Positions 1 through 4,834 of a DNA stretch of 8,549 bases are shown in pieces. The stretch lies in NCBI GenBank assembly GCA_030151245.1, contig JASLEF010000191.1, positions 1 through 8,549 on the forward strand. Direction: 5' to 3'. A model generated the notes under the pieces. It saw only the letters and a list, made by a program, of their open reading frames with translations. It was not told the DNA's origin and ran no database searches. How positions within the stretch are numbered: position 1 is the stretch's first letter; each line of letters opens with the position of its first letter. Source of the DNA: Ignatzschineria sp. GTDB lineage: Bacteria; Pseudomonadota; Gammaproteobacteria; Cardiobacteriales; Wohlfahrtiimonadaceae. A program made the translations under genes and the position numbers.

Positions 1-288
1 TTATTTCCTATTATTAATATGATAATTTAAAAGCTTCTATTTGCTTTACGTTTTATCGGTTTAAGTCGAATATCGACTAGCAATCTAGAAACTGTAATTA
101 TAAAGATAAAAGGTCATAAGCTGAGGAATCACAAATTTGTAAGGTCAAGGCTCCAGACAATAAAAAAAGAGAATTAATATTCTCTCTTTTACTAGAAAAT
201 CTGTAAATACGACATAGCCACTCTTAGCGATTTTATTTGCTACAAACAAATAGCGATAAAACTGCGTTACTCTGAATCACAAACACGC
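1..288. other. AT-rich flank downstream of the adaptation operon, no gene seen
   Basis: I see no credible coding region here on either strand; all frames are broken by frequent stops. It holds the intrinsic terminator described separately and a small inverted repeat (AGTCGA, 3-base loop, TCGACT) near 65-79. Between about 225 and 258 the words TAGCGA and ATTTG/CAAAT recur as short direct and inverted repeats with no clear role. This looks like the outer edge of the CRISPR locus. Confidence 0.6.
162..190 (-). terminator. Intrinsic terminator of the csx16-cas2-cas1-cas2 operon
   Basis: Read on the minus strand, GAGAAT-type arms (about 7 paired bases, AGAGAAT with ATTCTCT) enclose a 4-base loop and are followed by seven T residues. 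It lies about 100 bases past the last cas2 stop. The plus strand also ends in a short T-rich run (TCTCTTTT), so it may work in both directions. The stem is short and AT-rich but the T tract is convincing. Confidence 0.7.
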
Positions 289-552
289 TTATTCCAAGAT
301 TAAAATTCCTTCAGAATCTGATTTATCATCCCATTCCCAGACCAAACTAGAATTAAAGATTGGGTATATGCGAACGTCATCAGTTTTCTCCTCAATAAGC
401 TTTCTAATATCTTTTTGTAGAAAATCGATATCTAACGCACCATTGACAATAAAAACACTCTTTTGAAGAGGTATTCCCCAATTTTGTAGTAATCTATGAA
501 CTTTAGTTAATCGTTTTTTATCGGTAATATCATAAGCAACTAAATATTTCAT
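289..552 (-). CDS. cas2: Cas2 (second copy), CRISPR adaptation protein
   Basis: An 87-residue Cas2. In this family the dimer bridges Cas1 dimers to form the spacer-integration complex. Visible are the first beta strand with the conserved aspartate (YLVAYDITD, Asp8), the R/K-rich helix (KVHRLLQNWG), and the QKSVF strand typical of Cas2. Length is normal (about 85-95). The ATG is three bases past the cas1 stop, and its weak purine-rich ribosome site lies inside the end of cas1, which suggests translational coupling. It aligns only patchily with the other Cas2 at 1616-1894 (shared YLV-YDI-D, R-L, QKSV), so the two are old paralogues or have separate origins. It is the last gene before the terminator. 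Cas2 identity is secure; which copy partners this Cas1 cannot be told. Confidence 0.95.
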   Translation of the reverse strand: MKYLVAYDITDKKRLTKVHRLLQNWGIPLQKSVFIVNGALDIDFLQKDIRKLIEEKTDDVRIYPIFNSSLVWEWDDKSDSEGILILE

Positions 553-555
553 CGA

Positions 556-1569
556 TTAAACTCTCTTCTCATCCAAACTTTGAGGGTCAAAAATACCAAA
601 TGTCTGCTTCAAGTTATTTGCTACTTTCCAACGATCGCTTGCTAATCCAATTTCAGTAAAAAGCAGGTGCTTTTGTGCTCTAATCAAAGGTCTTATGCTT
701 TTCAAAAACTCCTCGTAGGCTTCATAAAATCTAGATCGTCCAGCTTTTCCCATAAAGCAACCCTCTTCTTTATAAGAAAAATCTTCATTTCTTAATATTC
801 GTTCTTTAAATAGGCTAAGAGCCCACAAATCATAATGAGGACGTAAAGGCTCCAATAAGTCACTTGCTAATGACTCTCTCCCAAAAGCAGGTTGATGAAA
901 AAATCCGATGTATGGATCTAATCCCATTAAATAGATTTCTCGGACCCATTCTTGATGCAACAATGTATAACCTAACGACAAAACAACATTAAAAGGATCT
1001 TTAGGTGGACGCTTATTTCGTCCTTTAAAAGAGAGCGATGCAGGAATAAATGGAATTAAATTTCTAAAATAGAATGTTGCCGCAGAACCCTCTAACCCCA
1101 ACAGAGCCTCTAAATTCATAATACCTTTAAGGGAAATATGGATCTGATCACGATAGCTCGAGATTTTCTGCAATAATGATTTATCACGCCAATGCTGATT
1201 GATGAGCTGTTCAAGATTATTGAGCTGTGCGTTAATCTTCGCTCCAATAATATTTTTCATTAAGGAGAGGCAAAATTTCGACTCCTTAGAAAGAAAATAT
1301 TGTACTTGTCGTCGCAGCGCATCCTTACGAAAACTAGGAAGTAACATCGTTGGCTTTTGCTGTAATCCTTGTAACACTAAAACAGCAATATCTAGTTCAC
1401 CAAGCTTTGCCAATAATGAAGCTGTGAGGTGTACATTGCCACAAAGACAGATACGCTCTATCACTTTTAAGGGAATAGTCGCAATTCTTCCAGATTCCCC
1501 TGAAACAATAAGAACATTCCCTTTATTTTGCAATGTTACAGATCGACGATCAATATATAAACAACTCAA
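556..1569 (-). CDS. cas1: Cas1, CRISPR integrase
   Basis: Cas1 is the metal-dependent integrase that inserts new spacers at the leader-proximal repeat, working with Cas2. I chose a TTG start at 1567-1569. It sits six bases behind a perfect AGGAGG and places the N-terminal strand LYIDRRSV at residue 4, as in the family; an upstream in-frame opening to 1656 would add an atypical leucine-rich tail. That gives 337 residues. Catalytic residues are visible: Glu160 in LLGLEGSAATFYF, His225 in GFFHQPAFGR, and Asp237 with Glu240 in LASDLLEPLRP. There is no reverse-transcriptase or Cas6 fusion. The gene sits between two cas2 genes, 46 bases after the first and three before the second. A 7-bp hairpin lies just upstream of the ribosome site and may modulate expression. 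Confidence 0.95.
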   Translation of the reverse strand: MSCLYIDRRSVTLQNKGNVLIVSGESGRIATIPLKVIERICLCGNVHLTASLLAKLGELDIAVLVLQGLQQKPTMLLPSFRKDALRRQVQYFLSKESKFCLSLMKNIIGAKINAQLNNLEQLINQHWRDKSLLQKISSYRDQIHISLKGIMNLEALLGLEGSAATFYFRNLIPFIPASLSFKGRNKRPPKDPFNVVLSLGYTLLHQEWVREIYLMGLDPYIGFFHQPAFGRESLASDLLEPLRPHYDLWALSLFKERILRNEDFSYKEEGCFMGKAGRSRFYEAYEEFLKSIRPLIRAQKHLLFTEIGLASDRWKVANNLKQTFGIFDPQSLDEKRV

Positions 1570-1599
1570 TATTCTCCTCCTACTGAAGAATATCTTCAG
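1567..1599 (-). promoter_or_regulatory. Hairpin, strong Shine-Dalgarno and TTG start of cas1
   Basis: On the minus strand a perfect inverted repeat (CTGAAGA, 3-base loop, TCTTCAG; 1583-1599) is followed one base later by AGGAGG (1576-1581), a six-base spacer and the TTG start codon. No T tract follows the hairpin, so it is not a terminator. The ribosome site decides the cas1 start. Whether the hairpin insulates or limits translation, or is an operator, is unknown. Confidence 0.6.
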
Positions 1600-1615
1600 G
1601 CAATTTAGATAAAAA

Positions 1616-1894
1616 TTAAACAATAATAATAGGGGAAATAGAGAGAGAGGAAGCAATCCCTAAATAGTGCGGTACTTTTGAAGGGGGCAGCTTATACATA
1701 TGAATAATATCGCTCACCTCCACTAATGAAGAGAACCATTCACACAATGAGTCGAATTCTGCCGCCGTCAGCCAACACTCATAAACAGATTTTTGTCGAC
1801 CGGTTGTATAGCCTAATAAGTGCCTACTAACCTTTGCTCTAATCCGATCATCACTAATATCATAGCTGACTAAATATAATTCACGATTCACCAC
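1616..1894 (-). CDS. cas2: Cas2 (first copy), CRISPR adaptation protein
   Basis: A Cas2 of 91-92 residues. It has the strand and conserved aspartate ELYLVSYDISDD (Asp12), the basic helix RIRAKVSRHLLG, the QKSVYECWL strand and a late MYKLPP strand. The start is one of two adjacent GTG codons (1894 or 1891); AGGA lies four bases before the first and seven before the second, so 1891 is slightly better spaced. It precedes cas1 by 46 bases and follows csx16 by 59. That gap contains two ATGCAT words and, on the minus strand, TGTATAAAT resembling a -10, so an internal promoter is possible. Its divergence from the Cas2 at 289-552 shows this is not a recent duplication. Cas2 assignment is secure. Confidence 0.93.
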   Translation of the reverse strand: MVNRELYLVSYDISDDRIRAKVSRHLLGYTTGRQKSVYECWLTAAEFDSLCEWFSSLVEVSDIIHMYKLPPSKVPHYLGIASSLSISPIIIV

Positions 1895-1953
1895 TTCTTC
1901 CTATTGAAAATGCATAGGAACTTATTCATGCATCGGAGATACATTTATACAGT

Positions 1954-2283
1954 TTATTTTATATCTACTGTCCTTATTGATGATAATGGCTCACCAACAG
2001 CGACCACGAAAAATTCCTGTAAATAAGCACCATGATTAATCATTGTTTGCGATGTATGCTCTTTACCTCTCTCTGTTAATGAGAGAGGTAAGACCAAAGA
2101 AATATATCGTGCTTTTTTTTGCAAAACTTGTGCAGCCATCACTAAAGATAGTGTTCCAATGACGACATCTCCTACCGAAACTTGAGTGATATCTAAATGT
2201 TTTTCCCAATGATCAACGACAATCGATTGTGTTTTCATCCAATCAATTGCGCCTTGATGTCTAGAGATAAACCATGTTGCCAT
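1954..2283 (-). CDS. csx16: Csx16, type III CRISPR accessory protein (probable ring nuclease family)
   Basis: A 109-residue protein matching the Csx16 / VVA1548 family, which occurs only beside type III CRISPR systems. Recognisable blocks are FISRHQGAIDW (residues 5-15), HL (29-30), GDVVIGTLSLVMAAQVL (38-54), ARYISLVLPL (58-67) and ERGKEH (71-76). From memory, recent work describes Csx16 as a ring nuclease that degrades cyclic tetra-adenylate made by Cas10; I cannot confirm that here. The role would be to end signalling and limit self-toxicity, in the cytoplasm. The ATG has AGGAAG about seven bases upstream. It follows the small membrane protein gene by 36 bases and precedes cas2, so it is co-transcribed with adaptation genes and not with cmr. 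Family assignment is strong; the reaction is inferred. Confidence 0.85.
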   Translation of the reverse strand: MATWFISRHQGAIDWMKTQSIVVDHWEKHLDITQVSVGDVVIGTLSLVMAAQVLQKKARYISLVLPLSLTERGKEHTSQTMINHGAYLQEFFVVAVGEPLSSIRTVDIK

Positions 2284-2319
2284 TACTAAGCTTCCTATTG
2301 ATATAAAGTCTGTAGGCTA

Positions 2320-2529
2320 TTATGGCCCTAAAAAGATGTTTTTAATGATTGCTAATATAAACAACCCTAACGGCACAATGACTAATCCAAGAAAAAATAC
2401 ACCCACAATCCCCATAAAACTTCTAGGCTCAATAATTAGATAAGCAAGATAGAAAGGGAATAATGTCACAAAAAAATTTAATACAAAGAAAACCAATCCC
2501 CCAATCACAGCTAATGATTCATTTCTCAT
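2320..2529 (-). CDS. Small two-helix membrane protein, candidate CRISPR accessory or effector
   Basis: I do not recognise this protein. The ATG at 2527-2529 gives 69 residues and sits nine bases after AAGGAG; a GTG two codons upstream is too close to that site. It is almost wholly hydrophobic: membrane segment 1 about residues 6-32 (from LAVIGG), a short polar turn IEPRS, membrane segment 2 about 37-65, and a short basic end (KNIFLGP). There is no signal-peptide cleavage site, soluble domain or nucleotide-binding motif. It is the first gene of the csx16-cas2-cas1-cas2 operon, only 36 bases before csx16. Type III systems do use membrane effectors (for example Csx23, which joins a membrane part to a cyclic-nucleotide sensor), but this protein has no sensor domain. 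A role as effector subunit, partner or toxin-like pore is inference from context. Confidence 0.7.
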   Translation of the reverse strand: MRNESLAVIGGLVFFVLNFFVTLFPFYLAYLIIEPRSFMGIVGVFFLGLVIVPLGLFILAIIKNIFLGP

Positions 2530-2549
2530 ATACACTATCTCCTTTATTT

Positions 2550-2595
2550 AGATCTATATAGAAAATGTTTTATAACTGGGTTTAATTATAGATCT
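2550..2595 (-). promoter_or_regulatory. Promoter of the membrane protein-csx16-cas operon inside an inverted repeat
   Basis: On the minus strand a perfect TATAAT lies at 2585-2590, about 55 bases before the first start codon. The -35 is poor. AGATCTATA (2550-2558) and its exact reverse complement TATAGATCT (2587-2595) flank the presumed start of transcription, the distal arm overlapping the -10. This geometry would suit an operator whose binding blocks polymerase. Directly upstream on the transcript strand is TTGATAAA, which is also present in the array leader. Confidence 0.45.
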
Positions 2596-2613
2596 TTATC
2601 AACATCAAACTAC

Positions 2614-2633
2614 TTTTGACAAATTTGCCAAAA
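2614..2633. promoter_or_regulatory. 20-base near-perfect palindrome, possible operator
   Basis: TTTTGACAAATTTGCCAAAA is palindromic at nine of its ten base pairs. It lies 23-42 bases upstream of the -10 of the membrane protein-csx16 operon, where a regulator could contact polymerase, and just outside the degenerate terminal repeat. No regulator gene is in the window and the motif is not one I can name. Confidence 0.4.
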
Positions 2634-2642
2634 AGCAGGCCG

Positions 2643-2675
2643 GTCTTGCTATTTCAAACAGGGCTAGGTTCAAAC
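2643..2675 (-). repeat. Degenerate terminal CRISPR repeat (leader-distal end)
   Basis: These 33 bases keep both ends of the array repeat and its AACAGGGCTA core, with two changes in the last 19 bases and three bases missing from the other half. Degenerate repeats normally mark the old end of an array, so this places the leader at the other end and transcription on the minus strand. Confidence 0.85.
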
Positions 2676-2680
2676 AACAT

Positions 2681-2708
2681 AAGAGGATTAGCTTAGGCTG
2701 ATCCTCTT
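2681..2708 (-). terminator. Hairpin in the last spacer position, candidate array terminator
   Basis: The 35 bases between the degenerate repeat and the first intact repeat form one long stem: AAGAGGATTAGC, a 4-base loop TTAG, GCTGATCCTCTT. On the plus strand all 12 positions pair, one as G-U; on the minus strand that position is a C-A mismatch, leaving 8 plus 3 pairs. The minus-strand continuation is T-rich (ATGTTGTTT). It may end the CRISPR transcript before the downstream operon. Confidence 0.5.
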
Positions 2709-2710
2709 TC

Positions 2711-3642
2711 GTCTTAATCCCTTATCTAACAGGGCTATCTTCAAACCATAGACAAAGATCTTGTTGTAGATTACTCAGAGTCTTAATCCCTTATCTAACA
2801 GGGCTATCTTCAAACTGAAAAAGTGAAAGAACTACTAGGATAATATAGGTCTTAATCCCTTATCTAACAGGGCTATCTTCAAACATTAGAAGGAGAAATA
2901 AAATGATAGCGAAATTAACGTCTTAATCCCTTATCTAACAGGGCTATCTTCAAACGTACTCGTGACTGGGCAGAACTTTCACGTATTGAGTCTTAATCCC
3001 TTATCTAACAGGGCTATCTTCAAACTTTAGTGCCAGACCCAACAATTTGGAGCGATGTCTTAATCCCTTATCTAACAGGGCTATCTTCAAACAGAAGGAG
3101 TTATCTCTAAGGTAATTGGAGAGAATGTCTTAATCCCTTATCTAACAGGGCTATCTTCAAACATTGATTCCGTTACTGAACAATTAATTCTAAGTCTTAA
3201 TCCCTTATCTAACAGGGCTATCTTCAAACGTTATGGCTAACCTTGATAGTGAAGATCAAGCACGTCTTAATCCCTTATCTAACAGGGCTATCTTCAAACA
3301 TAAAAGGGATCCTCAAAAATGCCTGCCCATCGTCTTAATCCCTTATCTAACAGGGCTATCTTCAAACGTTAAAGGTGATTTGGATGAAGAATTTGATTTG
3401 TCTTAATCCCTTATCTAACAGGGCTATCTTCAAACATCTATATTGAAATCCTTATAGAGGTATTGTTAGGTCTTAATCCCTTATCTAACAGGGCTATCTT
3501 CAAACTCCAGAGTAGGAGGAATATATAATGATATTTGTGTCTTAATCCCTTATCTAACAGGGCTATCTTCAAACTTACTCAAAAACTACATCAACCAATT
3601 CACTCTGTCTTAATCCCTTATCTAACAGGGCTATCTTCAAAC
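2711..3642 (-). CRISPR. Type III-B CRISPR array, 14 repeats and 13 spacers
   Basis: Fourteen identical 36-base repeats start at 2711, 2780, 2849, 2920, 2990, 3057, 3127, 3194, 3264, 3332, 3400, 3470, 3539 and 3607. The 13 spacers are 31-35 bases long and all different. On the plus strand each repeat begins GTCTTAATCCC and ends ATCTTCAAAC. Read on the minus strand it begins GTTTGAAG, contains a 4-bp stem CCCT/AGGG with an 8-base loop, and ends exactly eight bases after the stem with ATTAAGAC. This is what Cas6 cleavage at the stem base needs to leave an 8-base 5' tag, and it resembles the ATTGAAAC-type tags of other type III systems. With the degenerate repeat at 2643-2675, this supports minus-strand transcription from a leader above 3642. 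Perfect repeat identity suggests an array that is still active or recently so. Confidence 0.98.
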
Positions 3643-3782
3643 CGCGACTATAATTTTTTATCAACAAAATCAATAAAATAGAGACCATCATTCCAATCTT
3701 TACAAATCCACAAAAGATGTCATTTAATAACAAAAATTATCCTCCGGCACTGTTTACTCTAAATTTATGCGCTACTCTTACT
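3643..3782 (-). promoter_or_regulatory. Array leader with candidate CRISPR promoter
   Basis: An AT-rich 140-base gap between cas6 and the first repeat, with no gene, is the expected leader and integration site for Cas1-Cas2. On the minus strand TATAGT (3647-3652) lies four bases before the first repeat, with TTGATAAA four bases further upstream (3657-3664) and TATTGA as a weak -35 at 17 bases. A start there would begin just inside the first repeat, so a promoter further upstream is also possible. I see no clear terminator for cas6 in this gap, so cas6 transcription may continue into the array. Confidence 0.55.
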
Positions 3783-4712
3783 CTATATAATACGATATTT
3801 TCCAAGACCAAATGTTGTATTTTTCCCTACATGAATCCATTGGCCAAGGTATAACAACATCTGAAACTCTACAGGTAAATCATAAAAAGTCCAACGCCCT
3901 AAAACACCACCTAGATACATTTTTTGCCTCTGTCTATTTGAGTAACGTGCCCAATCATACCAATAAAGATCAGCATCACTTTTTAATGCTCCCGCCTCTT
4001 TTTTAAGCGTTACATAATCAGCATATAGATGGTGTTTAAAATGTGCTGTACTAATTAAAGAGAGACGCCTTAATAGTTGCATAATTAAAACACTTGCTTC
4101 TATTTTATCGGGAGGAATCGCTTTCCCATTTTTTTGTAATCTGACAGGAGTTTCAAATTCTAATGTTATTGTTGATTGCTGCATTGTTGGTAGAATCATT
4201 TTATTAAAATGAGGTGTAACTGATTGCTCATTTAATATCGAAATGAACCTATCCTGGCTTTCAACTTTCACATCAACTAATTCAGCTTTTCCACCATCTT
4301 TGCAAATACCTTTTTCAAAGGCATTTTTCCACGCCGATACAACAAGGGAGATCCTATCGATAATACTCCCCATCAAGATCATTTGAAATTGTAATATCTC
4401 CCCTTTTTTATAAAGTTTTTCTCCGATACTAGGAGGCTCAACAATATAGCTTTGAGGGATGTTCTGCATTTTAGAAAAAAGATTATCTACTGGTACTGCA
4501 GCCTCAAAAATTAACTGATAAGGACAAGCTTTAATGAAAGCACACCCATCACAAGTGGATGATTTTGTCATACAGGCAATCCGTCTTAATGCATGCCCCC
4601 AAATGCCACGAAGCGTTGATCCTGAATACTCAGGAAGTACAATATCTTCTATCACCCTAAATTCAAATTGATATCGAGCGATAGGGAGTTGGGGTGGTAA
4701 ATTTAGTCGCAT
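3783..4712 (-). CDS. cas6: Cas6, pre-crRNA processing endoribonuclease (RAMP family)
   Basis: Cas6 cuts the repeat RNA to release crRNAs that load into Cmr. This 309-residue protein resembles the Cas6 group found with type III systems (PF10040 type). It has an N-terminal strand YQFEFRVIED, then YSGSTLRGIWGHALRR (residues 29-44), a four-cysteine cluster (Cys47, 54, 57, 63, ending in CPY) that could hold zinc, and a C-terminal glycine-rich HVGKNTTFGLGKYRI that contacts RNA in RAMPs. A catalytic histidine cannot be named from sequence alone; His40 and His297 are visible but unproven. The ATG fits the family start and no other Met occurs before residue 48. There is no Shine-Dalgarno, but an extended -10 lies five bases upstream. 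The gene stands between cmr6 and the array, 118 bases from cmr6. Confidence 0.88.
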   Translation of the reverse strand: MRLNLPPQLPIARYQFEFRVIEDIVLPEYSGSTLRGIWGHALRRIACMTKSSTCDGCAFIKACPYQLIFEAAVPVDNLFSKMQNIPQSYIVEPPSIGEKLYKKGEILQFQMILMGSIIDRISLVVSAWKNAFEKGICKDGGKAELVDVKVESQDRFISILNEQSVTPHFNKMILPTMQQSTITLEFETPVRLQKNGKAIPPDKIEASVLIMQLLRRLSLISTAHFKHHLYADYVTLKKEAGALKSDADLYWYDWARYSNRQRQKMYLGGVLGRWTFYDLPVEFQMLLYLGQWIHVGKNTTFGLGKYRII

Positions 4713-4717
4713 AAATA

Positions 4718-4726
4718 ATTATAACA
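4718..4726 (-). promoter_or_regulatory. Extended -10 promoter of cas6
   Basis: On the minus strand TGTTATAAT matches the extended -10 consensus TGnTATAAT exactly. Only five bases (TATTT) separate it from the cas6 ATG, so transcription would start at or next to the A of the start codon. With no ribosome site visible, the mRNA may be leaderless. The upstream -35 region is not a good match, as is usual for extended -10 promoters. Confidence 0.55.
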
Positions 4727-4814
4727 TCTGCAAATAGTTAAAAACCTTAAGCATCAAGCCATTACAACCTGTATACTCTGATAAAAGGGCAAGTCCACCC
4801 ATATAATGTCCGGA

Positions 4815-4834
4815 AACATCAACATCAACATCAA
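4815..4834. repeat. Hexamer tandem repeat AACATC x3 at the end of cmr6
   Basis: Three perfect AACATC copies plus AA span the cmr6 stop codon; read as mRNA this is TGATGTTGATGTT. Because TGA recurs in each unit, changes in copy number would leave the stop in place. A similar set of three six-base units (TATTGA, TATTAA, TATTGA) lies at about 7206-7223, before cmr4. Confidence 0.5.

Noticed and set aside
1199..1612. 137-codon open frame on the plus strand
   Set aside because: It lies wholly antisense to cas1, has cysteine-rich low-information content and no ribosome site; it is a shadow of cas1.
1570..1656. 29-residue N-terminal extension of Cas1 and its possible role as a membrane anchor
   Set aside because: It overlaps the end of cas2, lacks a ribosome site, and the family N-terminal strand begins just after the TTG at 1569, which has a perfect AGGAGG.
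2320..2529. Calling the small membrane protein Csx23
   Set aside because: Csx23 has a soluble cyclic-nucleotide-binding part after its membrane part; here the frame stops right after the second helix and csx16 begins 36 bases later, leaving no room for one.
2711..3642. Array transcribed on the plus strand with a CTTCAAAC tag
   Set aside because: In that direction the stem is followed by 12 bases, not 8, the degenerate repeat would sit at the leader end, and crRNAs would be the same sense as the apparent mRNAs.
3812..4006. 64-codon plus-strand frame, with similar ones at 5972-6166 and 8125-8316
   Set aside because: They are antisense to cas6, cmr5 and cmr3 respectively and show no family features or initiation signals.
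4787..4800. GGGT/GCCC stem followed by TTTTAT after cmr6 as an intrinsic terminator
   Set aside because: Only three or four pairs with a short T run; too weak to list, though some termination before cas6 is possible.
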